64,000 nt of DNA, taken from Sphingomonas sp. (GTDB lineage Bacteria; Pseudomonadota; Alphaproteobacteria; Sphingomonadales; Sphingomonadaceae). The translations under genes were made by a program, and so were the position numbers. The DNA lies in assembly GCA_017849555.1 (NCBI GenBank), contig JAFIGU010000107.1, forward strand, positions 163,294-227,293, given 5' to 3'. Below the pieces are notes generated by a model. The model saw only the letters and a program-made list of their open reading frames with translations. It was not told where the DNA came from and ran no database searches. Of this stretch, positions 16,016 through 25,647 are shown piece after piece. Every line of letters begins with the position of its first letter. The stretch's first letter is position 1.

Positions 16016-17308
16016 ATGGCGACTATGCAGGGAACGGCTCTGGCCGGCCGGTCGGTTCGGGCGACCTTGTGGATCCTGTTGTTCGTCTACATTTTCAATT
16101 TCATCGATCGGCAGATCGTCAACATCCTGGCGGAATCGATCGCCCGCGATCTGAAGCTGTCCGACACGCAGATCGGGCTGATGACCGGGCTCGCCTTCGC
16201 CTTGTTCTACACGGCCCTGGGCCTGCCGATCGCGCGTTACGCCGATCGGCCGGCGACCACCCGGGCGAAGATGATCGGCGTCGCGCTGACGATCTGGTCG
16301 GCGATGACCGCCTTGTGCGGGATGGCGCAGAATTTCGTCCAGCTGTTGCTACTGAGGATCGGGGTCGGGGTCGGCGAGGCAGGCTGCTCCCCGCCGGCGC
16401 ATTCGCTGATCAGCGATATCGTCCCCCCGGAGAAGCGCAGCTCGGCGCTGGCCTTCTACGCACTGGGCATCCCGATCGGCACGTTGCTGGGGATGATGAT
16501 CGGCGGCTTGCTCGCCGATCAGGTCGGGTGGCGGCATGCCTTCGTGATCGTCGGGCTGCCCGGCGTCGCGATGGCGCTGCTGGTGTTTCGCCTGCTGCGC
16601 GATCCGCGGCAGGCATCGTCGGGCGCCGCGACCGCAGGCGCGGCGCCGCACGCCGAATTGCCGCTGTGGGCGGCGCTGCGCGCGGTGATGGGGTCGCGCG
16701 CCTATATCCTGCTGCTCGTCGCAGGATCGTCCGCCGCTTTCCTTTCCTATGGCAAGGCCACCTGGACGACGATCTTCTTCCAGCGCACGCATGCGATGTC
16801 GCCGGGCGAGGTCGGCTTCTGGTATGGCATCGTCGGCGGCGTCGCGGGGATCGGCGGCACCTGGCTGGGCGGCTATCTCGCGGATCGTTTCGGCAGCGCC
16901 AATCGCCGCCATGTGATGACCGCGCCGGTCGTCGGCATGATCGTCGCGGTGCCGCTCGCGCTGCTCGCCTATCAGGCGACCGACTGGCCGGTCGCGCTGA
17001 CCTTGCTGGCGATCCCCACCTTGTGCAATTCGCTCTATTACGGCCCGACCTATTCGACTGCGCAGGGGCTGGCGCCGCTCCGCGCGCGCGCCATCGCCGC
17101 GGCGGTGATGCTGTTCTTCCAGAATCTGATCGGGCTGGGGCTGGGGCCGTTGTTCTTCGGCATGTTGTCCGACTGGCTTCACCCGGCGCACGGCGGGAAT
17201 AGCGTGCGCTACGTGCTTTATGGCGCCGCGTTCCTCGGGCTGGTCCCGGCCTTCTTCTTCTGGCGGTGCAGCCTGCGGCTCGACGCGGAGCTCGATCGCG
17301 GCGGATAA
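16016..17308 (+). CDS. MFS transporter, Spinster-like
   Basis: 430 residues with 12 predicted transmembrane segments. Signatures: FIDRQIVNILAESIARDL in helix 1, ARYADRPATTRAK between helices 2 and 3, LLRIGVGVGEAGCSPPAHSL in helix 4. It is the same branch as the carrier at the window start. It sits between cbiB and cobQ on the same strand, with 48 bp to cobQ. It could be a passenger, or could move a corrinoid precursor or unrelated solute; nothing in the sequence shows corrinoid transport. Confidence 0.88.
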   Translation: MATMQGTALAGRSVRATLWILLFVYIFNFIDRQIVNILAESIARDLKLSDTQIGLMTGLAFALFYTALGLPIARYADRPATTRAKMIGVALTIWSAMTALCGMAQNFVQLLLLRIGVGVGEAGCSPPAHSLISDIVPPEKRSSALAFYALGIPIGTLLGMMIGGLLADQVGWRHAFVIVGLPGVAMALLVFRLLRDPRQASSGAATAGAAPHAELPLWAALRAVMGSRAYILLLVAGSSAAFLSYGKATWTTIFFQRTHAMSPGEVGFWYGIVGGVAGIGGTWLGGYLADRFGSANRRHVMTAPVVGMIVAVPLALLAYQATDWPVALTLLAIPTLCNSLYYGPTYSTAQGLAPLRARAIAAAVMLFFQNLIGLGLGPLFFGMLSDWLHPAHGGNSVRYVLYGAAFLGLVPAFFFWRCSLRLDAELDRGG

Positions 17309-17356
17309 GGATATTCCAGGCTTGCCGCGCGCGCGATTGCCCGCAAAGGGTGGCGG

Positions 17357-18820
17357 ATGGCGGCAGTGATGATCCAGGGTACCGGCTCCGATGTCGGCAA
17401 ATCGGTGCTCGTCGCCGGGTTGTGCCGCGCCTTTGCCAATCGCGGGCTGCGCGTCCGTCCGTTCAAGCCGCAGAATATGAGCAACAATGCCGCGGTCACC
17501 GCCGACGGCGGGGAGATCGGCCGCGCGCAGGCGACGCAGGCGATGGCGTGCCGCGTCGCGGCCAGCGTCGATATGAACCCGGTGCTGCTGAAGCCGCAGG
17601 GCGACCGCATCTCGCAACTGGTGGTGCGCGGGCAGGTGCGCGGCACGCTCAGCGCGGCGCGCTGGCGGGAGGGGCGCGAAGGGCTGCTTGGCGAGGTGCT
17701 GGAAAGCTATCGCCGCCTCGCCGCCGACGCGGATATCGTCGTCGTCGAGGGCGCGGGGTCGCCCGCCGAGACCAATTTGCGCGCCGGCGACATCGCCAAC
17801 ATGGGCTTTGCGCGCGCGGCCGGGGTACCGGTGATCCTGGCGGGGGACATCGATCGCGGCGGGGTGATCGCGGCGCTGGTCGGCACGCATGCGGTGATCG
17901 ATGCCGAGGATGCGGCGATGATCCAGGGCTTCCTGATCAACAAGTTCCGCGGCGATCCCGCATTGTTCGCGGCCGGGATGACGACGATCGCCGCGCACAC
18001 CGGCTGGCGCGGGCTGGGCATCGTGCCGTGGCTGGCCCCGGCGCGGCGCCTGCCGAGCGAGGATGCGGTGGTGCTCGAACGCCCGGCGGCGGCAGGCACC
18101 GGGCGGGTGGTCGTCGCCTGCCCGATCACCCCGCGGATCGCCAATTTCGACGATCTCGATCCGCTGCGGCTCGAACCGGGGGTGGACCTGGTCATGGTCC
18201 CCCCCGGCCAGCCGATCCCCGATGCGGCGCTGATCGTGCTCGCGGGATCGAAGGCGACGATCGCCGATCTCGGCTTCCTGCGCGCCGAAGGGTGGGACGT
18301 GGATATCCTGGCGCACCACCGTCGCGGCCGGCCGGTGCTCGGGCTATGCGGGGGCTATCAGATGCTCGGGCGCAGCATCGCCGATCCGCACGGCATCGAG
18401 GGGCCGCCGGGAACGGTCGCCGGGCTCGGGCTGCTCGATGTCGAGACCGTGCTGGGCGGCGACAAGACGCTGGTCGAGGTGCGTGGCGAAGCGCTCGGCG
18501 CGCCCTTTGCCGGTTATGAAATCCACCTCGGCCGGACGAGCGGCGCGGACACCGCGCGACCGGTCGGGCGGCTGGCGGACGGCCGCCCCGAAGGGGCCAC
18601 GAGCACCGACGGGCTGGTCGCGGGAAGCTATGTCCACGGGCTGCTCGGCCTCGCGGCGCAGCGCGCGGCGTGGCTGGCGCGCGTCGGCGTCGCGGCGCGC
18701 GGGCCGGATCACGCAGGCGATGTCGATGCCGCACTCGACGAAATCGCCGCGACGCTCGAGACGCATGTCGATCTCGACGCGGTCCTCGCCATTGCGAGGA
18801 ATGCGATCACACCGGTCTAG
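17357..18820 (+). CDS. cobQ: cobyric acid synthase
   Basis: 487 residues, full length. The N-terminal ATP-dependent synthetase domain has [18 protein letters not shown] and the downstream [12 protein letters not shown] block. The C-terminal type 3 glutamine amidotransferase has the nucleophile Cys in [12 protein letters not shown] and the catalytic His in SYVHGLLG. It amidates adenosylcobyrinic acid a,c-diamide at four side chains, feeding CbiB. The last 14 nt overlap the convergent PepSY gene. Confidence 0.95.
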   Translation: MAAVMIQGTGSDVGKSVLVAGLCRAFANRGLRVRPFKPQNMSNNAAVTADGGEIGRAQATQAMACRVAASVDMNPVLLKPQGDRISQLVVRGQVRGTLSAARWREGREGLLGEVLESYRRLAADADIVVVEGAGSPAETNLRAGDIANMGFARAAGVPVILAGDIDRGGVIAALVGTHAVIDAEDAAMIQGFLINKFRGDPALFAAGMTTIAAHTGWRGLGIVPWLAPARRLPSEDAVVLERPAAAGTGRVVVACPITPRIANFDDLDPLRLEPGVDLVMVPPGQPIPDAALIVLAGSKATIADLGFLRAEGWDVDILAHHRRGRPVLGLCGGYQMLGRSIADPHGIEGPPGTVAGLGLLDVETVLGGDKTLVEVRGEALGAPFAGYEIHLGRTSGADTARPVGRLADGRPEGATSTDGLVAGSYVHGLLGLAAQRAAWLARVGVAARGPDHAGDVDAALDEIAATLETHVDLDAVLAIARNAITPV

Positions 18821-19871
18821 CTCGCGATCGCTTGAACCAGAAACTCCACACCGCGAGGCTGCCGAGGAGGAACAGCGCGAGGCCGCCGGCGGTCATCACC
18901 AGACGCCACATCAGCCCGCCCACCTTGGCCGCATGTAGCGGATAAGCGGCGTTGAACAGCCGCGCGTTGGCCGGCATCGCCAGCGCGTCGCGCGCGGCAA
19001 GCAAATGCCCGTCGGCGGCGTCGAACCACAGCGTCGTGCGACCGTTGGGAAGCCATTCGTCGGCGCGCTTCATGCGGATCGCGATCGGCGCGCCGGGCTT
19101 TTTCGGCAGCGTGAGGATGCGGATCGTGGCATCCGGGAACCGGCGATGCGCGGCGCCGATGACTGTGCCCCAATCGAGCCGCGGATTCAGCGGGCCGCTC
19201 TCGAGCTTCGGCCCGGCAAGCGCCTTGCTCAATTGCGCGGGGGGGCCGAACGGCGCGAGGACGACCCCCGCGACCGGCCGGAAGACCATCATCGCCCCGG
19301 TCAACGCCGAGAGGATGAGCAGCGGGGCGACGATCACCCCGAGATCGCGGTGATGCATCACGATCGCCGGGCGGCTCAGCCGTTTCGGCAGCAGCCGCGG
19401 CCGGAAGGTCCGCCGCGTCCGCCACCACAGGATCAGCCCGGTGACGACGAACCCCAGGGCCGCCAGCCCCGCAACGCCGATCACCGTCTCGCCGACGTCG
19501 CCCGCGAAGAGATGATGATGGAGGTCGAACAACCACAATTCGGGCCGCGCCCATTGGCTGTCCCAACGGGTGACGATCGCCCCCGCCTGATCGGCATAAG
19601 CGCCGGCGCCGTTGCGCAGGCGGAGCTGGTTCAACCCGAAGGAGTCGCTCGCATAGATGATGCTGTCGATGTCGCCGCTCGCAGCGACCATCCGCTCGGT
19701 CGCGCGTGTCACCGCGCCGGGATCGCGGACCAGCGCGTCGCCGGCGTGCGGCAGCATCACCCACGCGTCCCGGTGGACCAAGATCGCGCCGGTCAGCCCG
19801 AGGATCGCCAGCACCACCCCGATGATGCCGCCGGTCCAGCGATGCAGCAGATCGATTGCGCGCATCGGCAT
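18807..19871 (-). CDS. PepSY-associated transmembrane protein, iron-uptake associated
   Basis: 354 residues. An N-terminal membrane helix ([19 protein letters not shown]), a periplasmic PepSY-like part, helices near 140-165 and 190-215, another PepSY-like part and a last helix near 325-345. Motifs [23 protein letters not shown] and MHHRDLGV are typical of the iron-regulated PepSY_TM family. Members often act as membrane reductases for ferric siderophores next to TonB receptors, which fits here: the receptor gene upstream overlaps its start by 1 nt (TGATG). Convergent with cobQ, overlapping it by 14 nt. Confidence 0.88.
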   Translation of the reverse strand: MPMRAIDLLHRWTGGIIGVVLAILGLTGAILVHRDAWVMLPHAGDALVRDPGAVTRATERMVAASGDIDSIIYASDSFGLNQLRLRNGAGAYADQAGAIVTRWDSQWARPELWLFDLHHHLFAGDVGETVIGVAGLAALGFVVTGLILWWRTRRTFRPRLLPKRLSRPAIVMHHRDLGVIVAPLLILSALTGAMMVFRPVAGVVLAPFGPPAQLSKALAGPKLESGPLNPRLDWGTVIGAAHRRFPDATIRILTLPKKPGAPIAIRMKRADEWLPNGRTTLWFDAADGHLLAARDALAMPANARLFNAAYPLHAAKVGGLMWRLVMTAGGLALFLLGSLAVWSFWFKRSRARPV

Positions 19872-22033
19872 CAGAACCGATAATCCCAGCCGAGCGTGAA
19901 GGTGCGCCCGCGCCCGGCGAAGAAGCTCAAATTGTCGGTCGGCAATCGCGTGTCGCTCGAATAATCGATGTAGAAAGTGTCGAACAGATTCTGCACGCTG
20001 AGGCTCAACCCGCCATAGCCGGTGTCATATCGGATCGAGGCGTCGGTGACATTATACCCGCCGAAGTCGTTGCGCGGATCGCGGCTGGGCCCCTTGAAGG
20101 TGCGCGACAGATAGAATTGCGATTGCACCCGCGCCGAAACGCGCCCGCGGTCATAGCTCGCGGCGAGATTGAGGCGATCGGGCGAGATGTTGGTGCCGTC
20201 GAGATCGGTATCGACCTTCCCGTCGGGCATCTTGTCGCTGTCGTAGCGCCCCTTGAGATGCGCATAGCCGACCTGGACCCGCGCGCCCTCGATCGGCAGC
20301 GCCACCCCGAGATTGATCTCCAGCCCCTGGATCTCGGTGCGCAGCCGCTGGACGTCGAAGATCCCGCCGGGATTGGCGATCAGCAATTGCCCCTTGTCGC
20401 TCGACGACCAGAAATAGGCGATGCTGGCGTCGAGCGGCCCGCGCTTCAGCTCGACGCCGATTTCGCGGTTGTTCGAAACGATCGGGCTGATGTCGAGATA
20501 ATTGTCGAGATCGACGCCCGGACGATTGATCGCGCGGGTGATGCGGCCGACATCGGGGACGGTGAAGCCCTCCGCATAGCTCGCATAGAGCCGGAATCCC
20601 GCGCTGGGTTCGACGATCACCCCGCCGTTGAACAACGCATCCTGAAACGACGGCTTGCCCCCCGACACGAAGGTCCGGCCGGCGCTGGCGAGCGTGGTAT
20701 AATCGTCGATGCGGATCTGATCGTTTTCCCAGCGCACCCCGCCGGCGAGGCGGAGTTTTCGGTCGAACAAGGCGAGATTGAGCTGGCCGAACGGCGCGAA
20801 GCTGCGAAAGTCGGTCGGCGGCACCCAGACGCGGTTGGTCATGATGAGCCGCTGTTCGGTCTTGTCCCACAGCGCGTCGAAGCCGAGCGTCGCGGTGAGC
20901 GCCTCGAAGCCGGGAATCGCGCGTTCGTAGCTGATCTTCGCGCCGATCTTGCGCGAACGGTTCTGCGATTGATCAAGCAACGTGCCGATCGGCGCGAGCT
21001 GCGCGTCCTGAAACGTCGCGATCGGGTTGATCTCGGCGCCGAAGGTGTCGCGGGTCCGGTTCCAGAAGATCTGGCTGACGAAATTGCCGCCCCACAGATG
21101 GGGATCGGTCAGCGAGAGCGCGACGCTGTCGGTCTGGCTGGTCGCGGCCTCTCCCGGCGGGGTGCCGCGCACCGCGCTGGTCGGCACGCCGGTGAGGCGA
21201 TCGCCCGCGACGGCGACATATCGGCCCGCGCCGCGCAGGCGGAAGTGGCTCACGATCAGGTCGAGCCGCGCGGTATCGCCCAGCGCATAGCCGAAGCGGC
21301 CGAACAACGAGAGCGTGCGCGAATCCTGCGTTTCGCCCTGTGTCAGATTGAGGCCGACCCGCCGGCCGGCGCCGTCGTAGAATGTGCCGCGCTTCTCATA
21401 AGCCGCGCCCAGCGTGGCGTCGAACCGGCCCGTCTTGTACTGGATCAGCCCGGCGGCCTTGCCGCCGAGACCGTCGCCGCTGAAATCATTGTCGGCCGAT
21501 CCCTGCAGCAGCATCCGGCCGCCGATCCCTTCCGTCGTCGGCGCGCCGACGGTGACCTGATTGACGATGCCCCCGGTGCCGCCGATCCCCTGGAGCGCGT
21601 TCGAGCCGTAGATGAGCTCGACGCGATCGACGAAGAAGCCGTCGATGGTGAAGCCGTCGCGGCTCCCGTCGCGCAGCGGGGTGGATTGCGGGATGCCGTT
21701 GATCGCGAACAAGGGCGAGCGGCCGCGCAGGGTTTCGCCCGCGCCCGAAAGTTTCTGCCGGGTCGGCGAGAAGGAGGGGGTGAGCGTCGCCACCGCATCG
21801 GTGACCGAGCCCGAGATGGCGATCTGCTGGTCGAGCGACTTCTTGTCGATGACATCGATCGTCAGCGGCAGGGCGCTGGGCGGGAGCGCACTGCGCGCCG
21901 CGGTGACCACGATATCGCTGCCGGACGCACGCTGGCTTCCTGCGGCGTCGTCATCCGCCGCGAACGCCGGGACGGCCGGCGCCGCAAGAGCCGTCGCGCC
22001 GATCGCGAGACGCAGCAGGTAATTCGCGTGCAT
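19871..22033 (-). CDS. TonB-dependent siderophore-type receptor
   Basis: 720 residues from the ATG at 22033, which is preceded by GGGGGGAA. A signal peptide ends near AAPAVPAFA. The plug domain contains SDIVVTAARS (TonB-box region), ELIYGSNALQGIGGTGGIVNQ and the barrel ends with FTLGWDYRF (terminal Phe for BAM). Lengths and motifs fit ferric-siderophore receptors of the outer membrane. Pairing with the PepSY membrane protein in one operon supports iron rather than vitamin transport. The ligand is unknown. Confidence 0.92.
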   Translation of the reverse strand: MHANYLLRLAIGATALAAPAVPAFAADDDAAGSQRASGSDIVVTAARSALPPSALPLTIDVIDKKSLDQQIAISGSVTDAVATLTPSFSPTRQKLSGAGETLRGRSPLFAINGIPQSTPLRDGSRDGFTIDGFFVDRVELIYGSNALQGIGGTGGIVNQVTVGAPTTEGIGGRMLLQGSADNDFSGDGLGGKAAGLIQYKTGRFDATLGAAYEKRGTFYDGAGRRVGLNLTQGETQDSRTLSLFGRFGYALGDTARLDLIVSHFRLRGAGRYVAVAGDRLTGVPTSAVRGTPPGEAATSQTDSVALSLTDPHLWGGNFVSQIFWNRTRDTFGAEINPIATFQDAQLAPIGTLLDQSQNRSRKIGAKISYERAIPGFEALTATLGFDALWDKTEQRLIMTNRVWVPPTDFRSFAPFGQLNLALFDRKLRLAGGVRWENDQIRIDDYTTLASAGRTFVSGGKPSFQDALFNGGVIVEPSAGFRLYASYAEGFTVPDVGRITRAINRPGVDLDNYLDISPIVSNNREIGVELKRGPLDASIAYFWSSSDKGQLLIANPGGIFDVQRLRTEIQGLEINLGVALPIEGARVQVGYAHLKGRYDSDKMPDGKVDTDLDGTNISPDRLNLAASYDRGRVSARVQSQFYLSRTFKGPSRDPRNDFGGYNVTDASIRYDTGYGGLSLSVQNLFDTFYIDYSSDTRLPTDNLSFFAGRGRTFTLGWDYRF

Positions 22034-22235
22034 AGATTCCCCCCGGGTTGCGAGGAGGTTCCTAGAAATCATTTCTGGCTAATGCAACGCACTCGCAAGA
22101 ATATTATTCGGTAGAGCCGGAGCGGCGAGAAGAGAATTTACACGCCGCGTGGCGGACCGGAGCGGAATCCGCGCCTTATGCCTACTCCAGAGGAGCGCCG
22201 CCCGCTCCCCGGCAATCGCATTTGGTATGATCCTT
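22034..22235. promoter_or_regulatory. upstream region of the TonB receptor operon
   Basis: The 120 bp nearest the receptor start contain the local AT-rich zone (22060-22115, with GCAAGAATATTATTCGG). This is where a promoter and an iron-responsive operator would be expected. I see only a weak Fur-like match and do not claim a site. Confidence 0.25.
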
Positions 22236-22342
22236 CGTCACCCCGGCCCGGTGCCGGGTCCACTCCGCCTCCTGCCTTATGGCAAGAGCGTCTTGTCCAG
22301 CCGATGCCTCCCGGCGGTCCCCGGTATAAGGCCGGGGTGACG
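22236..22342. repeat. REP-like intergenic inverted repeat
   Basis: Left arm 22236-22261 begins CGTCACCCCGGCC and ends CCGGGTCC. Right arm 22316-22342 is its imperfect reverse complement, ending GGCCGGGGTGACG. About 54 bp lie between them. CGTCACCCCGG...CCGGGG palindromes of this form recur between genes in sphingomonads, from general recollection. It occupies the gap between two divergent genes and is non-coding. Confidence 0.6.
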
Positions 22343-22456
22343 CAGAGGCGAAACCGCATATGCAAAGGCTCTTTGCGACGCGCCTCCTACACGAACCCGC
22401 GGATGACACCTGCGAGAAAGCGCAATAGGCTCCGGGCGTTACACCGGCGGAGGGGT

Positions 22457-22897
22457 ATGGCGCAGGAACTTATCTTCTGGCCGATGATCGTGATGGCGCT
22501 GCTCACCTTCGTCCCGCTGGCGATGATGCCGGTCAAGCGAATCCGGTCTGCGGTTCGCGGCGACACCACGCCCGACGATTATAGGTTCGGCGAATCCGCG
22601 CGGGTCCCCACCGACGTCGCGCTTCCCAATCGCAACTATATGAACACGCTCGAAGTGCCGCTGCTGTTTCACGTCCTGCTGATCGCTCTCTACGCGACCC
22701 ACAGGGTCGATATCGCCTTCGTATCGCTGGCCTGGGCTTATGTCTTATTGCGGAGCCTCCACAGCTTTATCCATCTGACCTACAACAGGGTAACGCACCG
22801 CGTGGTGCCGTTCGCCGCCAGCAACTTCGTGCTGATCACGATGTGGCTGCTATTCGCGCTCAGTCTTTTCCGCTTCGGTCACCAGGGCATCGGTTGA
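22457..22897 (+). CDS. MAPEG family membrane protein
   Basis: 146 residues, four hydrophobic helices. ATG 22457 is directly preceded by GGAGGGG; longer in-frame extensions upstream run through the REP-like repeat and are not credible. The pattern NYMNTLEVPLLFHVLLIALY and AYVLLRSLHSFIHLTYNRVTHR matches the MAPEG fold (membrane-associated eicosanoid/glutathione metabolism relatives). Bacterial members are often glutathione-dependent enzymes or of unknown role. No operon partner. Confidence 0.8.
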   Translation: MAQELIFWPMIVMALLTFVPLAMMPVKRIRSAVRGDTTPDDYRFGESARVPTDVALPNRNYMNTLEVPLLFHVLLIALYATHRVDIAFVSLAWAYVLLRSLHSFIHLTYNRVTHRVVPFAASNFVLITMWLLFALSLFRFGHQGIG

Positions 22898-23098
22898 TCG
22901 GCAGGCCCAGCCAGAGTTGCCACATCACAAGACGCTCGCGACCTCCGCTACCGCGACAGCCCAATGCCACGGCGATCTGGGGCCGGATCGTCAGCCAGGA
23001 ATTCGCGAGCGCGCCGCCCAAATCTTGAGGATTTGCGCGGCGCCGACTTTGCGATAAGGGCGCCTACGCCGGCCGGGCCTGCCCGGCGGGCGAAGATC
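22898..23098. other. non-coding stretch before the riboswitch
   Basis: About 200 bp with no credible gene. It must hold the promoter for the riboswitch-controlled BtuB-like transcript; I cannot place -35/-10 elements. Confidence 0.3.
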
Positions 23099-23285
23099 GC
23101 GCCGGTTCCCCGCAAGGGGATTCAAAGGGAACGGGGTTCGATACCCCGGCTGCCCCTGCAACTGTGAGCGGCGAGCGAGATCCACCAGCGCGGGGCGCGT
23201 CGCCCCGCGCGGCCACTGGGCGACCGGGAAGGCGTGGATCGAGCGACGACCCGCGAGCCAGGAGACCTGCCGGCGCGGGTCGCTC
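23099..23285 (+). ncRNA. cobalamin (adenosylcobalamin) riboswitch
   Basis: The conserved elements occur in order: GGTTCCCCGC with AAAGGGAAC (23104-23131), CTGCCCCTGCAACTGTGAGC (about 23150-23169), GCCACTGGGCGACCGGGAAGG (23211-23232) and the B12 box AGCCAGGAGACCTGCC (23256-23271). This is a class-I type cobalamin riboswitch in the leader of the downstream TonB receptor. Bound adenosylcobalamin should shut off receptor expression. About 190 very GC-rich nucleotides between the B12 box and the start codon form the expression platform. Confidence 0.95.
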
Positions 23286-23472
23286 AATGCTTCGGTCCAG
23301 GGGTCGGCCGCGGCACGGGGGTTCTTCCGTCGAGCGACGCGCAGCCGCGCGGCCCGGGGCCGCACGCGGCGCGAGCTGGCCGGGGCACCCGCGTTCGCCC
23401 CTGCCCGCCTGCGCCGCGCGTCCGACCGGACAGCCCCGCCCACGCCGAACGAACCGACGCGACGTGGAATGA

Positions 23473-25509
23473 ATGATGACCAGAATGTTTGTTTCCCTGC
23501 TTGCGCTTGTCGCCGCCACCCCGGCGCTTGCGCTGAGCGACCAGCCCCCTGCCCCCGCCGATTCCGCCGAAGTCGCGGCAGCGCGCGCCGGCGACGTCGT
23601 CGTCACCGCCTCGCGCTCGGGCGATGCGATCCCGACCGATCTGATCGGTTCCTCGGTGACCGTGCTCGACAGCGACGCGCTCGCGCAGCGCCAGACGCGG
23701 ATGGTTTCCGATATCCTGCGCGACGCGCCGGGCGTGGCGGTCAGCCGCTCGGGGGCGATCGGCGGGACGACGCAGGTGCGCATCCGCGGGTCGGAGAGCA
23801 ACCACGTCCTCGTCTTCGTCGACGGGATCAAGGCGAGCGATCCTTATTACAGCGAGTTCGACTTCGCCGGGCTCGTCGCCGACGAGAATGCACGGATCGA
23901 GGTGCTGCGCGGCCAGCAGAGCGCGCTCTACGGATCGGATGCGATCGGCGGGGTGATCAGCTACGCCACGCTCACCGGCCGCGAAGCGCCGGGCATCACC
24001 GCGCGCGCCGAGGGCGGGTCGCAAGGCAGTTTCGCCGCCGCGGCGCGCGCCGGCGGGGTCGCCGGGGACAATGTGGATTACGCTGTGTCCGCCGCCTATC
24101 TCACCACCAAGGGCTATCCGGCGGCGCCCGGCGGATCGCGCGATCTCGGCGCCGACAATCTCGGGGTGTCGTTCAAGACCAACTGGACCCCCTCGCCCGT
24201 GTTCAAGCTCACCGCGGTCGGGCGTTACAATTACACCCGCGCCGATACCGACGATCAGGCGATCGCGCCCAATTCGCCGGTGGTGCTGGGCTATCCGGTG
24301 ATCACGCTCGTCGACACCCCGGGGAGCTATTACAAGAACAACACCTATTACGGCCTCGTCAGCGCCGAGCTCAATCTGTTCGACGGCGCGTGGAGCAACA
24401 TGCTGTCGGGGCAGATCACCGATGCCGCGCGCGACGGCTATACCAGCGCGGGCTACAGCTATGGCGATCGCGGCCGGCGCTATCGCGCGGCGTTCAACAG
24501 CACCGTCCGCTTCGGCAGCGAACATGTCCGCAACCGCTTCACTTATGCGGTCGATTTCGAGCGCGAACAGGCGCGGGTGATCGATCCCTCGGGCTATGCC
24601 TTCACCGGCACCAACCGGTCGGACACCACCGGCTTCGTCGCCGAATATGAGCTGACCGTCGACCAGCGGCTGTCGCTCGGCGCCTCCGCCCGGATCGACC
24701 AATATTCGCGCTTCAAGGGCGCGGAGACCTATCGCGCGACCGCAAGCTATCTGCTGCCGACTGGCACCCGGCTCCACGCCGCTTACGGCACGGGGATCAA
24801 GGCGCCGACGCTGACCGAATTGTTCGGCTATTCCACCGGCCAATATATCGGCAACCCCAACCTGCAGCCTGAACGGTCGAAGGGGTGGGAAGCCGGGGTC
24901 GAACAGATTTTCGCCGGCGGCAACGCCAAGATCGGCGCGACCTATTTCGACAATCGCTTCGAGGACGAGATCCAGACGGTCTATGTCTTCGCCAACGGCC
25001 AATATGTCACCTCGAGCGCCAACAGCGCCACCGCCACGTCGCAGAAGGGCGTCGAACTCTACGCCAATATCAAGCTGAAGGACTGGCGCGTCGACGCGGC
25101 CTATACCTATCTCGATGCGCCGCAATCGGTGCTGGCGGTGGCGCGCCCGGCGCCCGCCGACGGCAGCTATCAGGCGCCGGTGCCGGTGATCACCCAGGCG
25201 GTGCGGCGGCCCAAGAACAGCGCCAGTCTCAATGTGAGCTATGTGCCCGACGCGCTGCCGCTCAGCGTCACCGCGACGCTTCGCTACAATGGCGCGATGC
25301 GCGACTATGCGTTCAGCAGCAGCTATCAGACGCTGCTCGTCGACCTGCACGATTATGTGCTGGTCAACTTGAACGCGAGCTATGACCTGACCAAGCGCGT
25401 GCAGATCTTCGGCCGGGTCGAGAATCTGCTCAACCGGAAATATCAGGAGGTCTTCACCTATCGCGCGCCGGGCACCACCGCTTACGGCGGGGTGCGGATC
25501 AAGCTGTAG
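23473..25509 (+). CDS. btuB: BtuB-like TonB-dependent cobalamin receptor
   Basis: 678 residues. Signal peptide MMTRMFVSLLALVAATPALA; TonB-box region GDVVVTASRS; plug motifs QVRIRGSESNHVLVFVDG-like and EVLRGQQSALYGSDAIGG; a 22-strand barrel ending YGGVRIKL. The cobalamin riboswitch immediately upstream identifies the substrate class as corrinoid. With CobU, CobC, CbiB and CobQ it would support uptake and late synthesis or salvage of B12. Met choices at 23473, 23476 and 23485 all lack a strong ribosome site, consistent with initiation being controlled by the leader. No periplasmic BtuF or BtuCD genes are in the window. Confidence 0.92.
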   Translation: MMTRMFVSLLALVAATPALALSDQPPAPADSAEVAAARAGDVVVTASRSGDAIPTDLIGSSVTVLDSDALAQRQTRMVSDILRDAPGVAVSRSGAIGGTTQVRIRGSESNHVLVFVDGIKASDPYYSEFDFAGLVADENARIEVLRGQQSALYGSDAIGGVISYATLTGREAPGITARAEGGSQGSFAAAARAGGVAGDNVDYAVSAAYLTTKGYPAAPGGSRDLGADNLGVSFKTNWTPSPVFKLTAVGRYNYTRADTDDQAIAPNSPVVLGYPVITLVDTPGSYYKNNTYYGLVSAELNLFDGAWSNMLSGQITDAARDGYTSAGYSYGDRGRRYRAAFNSTVRFGSEHVRNRFTYAVDFEREQARVIDPSGYAFTGTNRSDTTGFVAEYELTVDQRLSLGASARIDQYSRFKGAETYRATASYLLPTGTRLHAAYGTGIKAPTLTELFGYSTGQYIGNPNLQPERSKGWEAGVEQIFAGGNAKIGATYFDNRFEDEIQTVYVFANGQYVTSSANSATATSQKGVELYANIKLKDWRVDAAYTYLDAPQSVLAVARPAPADGSYQAPVPVITQAVRRPKNSASLNVSYVPDALPLSVTATLRYNGAMRDYAFSSSYQTLLVDLHDYVLVNLNASYDLTKRVQIFGRVENLLNRKYQEVFTYRAPGTTAYGGVRIKL

Positions 25510-25542
25510 CGGAGGACGTCGACTTGTCCGGTCTCCTCTCCC

Positions 25543-25627
25543 CGTTCGCCCTGAGCCTGTCGAAGCCCTGCACTTCTTCTTCTTCAGCGGAAAGAAGTGC
25601 AGCCCTTCGACAAGCTCAGGGCGAACG
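25543..25627. repeat. long inverted repeat / hairpin (sphingomonad GTTCGCCCTGAGC type)
   Basis: Two 36-nt arms (25543-25578 and 25592-25627) match as reverse complements at 33 of 36 positions, separated by 13 nt. The core CGTTCGCCCTGAGC...GTCGAAG is a familiar intergenic repeat in sphingomonads. It lies between the converging btuB and AraC genes and could also end transcription in both directions. Confidence 0.75.
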
Positions 25628-25647
25628 GTTGGTTATGATATGAAGTC

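Noticed and set aside
18807-18820. Overlap of cobQ and the PepSY gene as a sign of a wrong frame or sequencing error
   Set aside because: Both C-termini look normal for their families. Convergent genes with a short overlap are common.
19856-22114. Plus-strand open frame of about 750 codons opposite the TonB receptor
   Set aside because: No recognisable domain, while the minus-strand receptor is complete with plug and barrel motifs.
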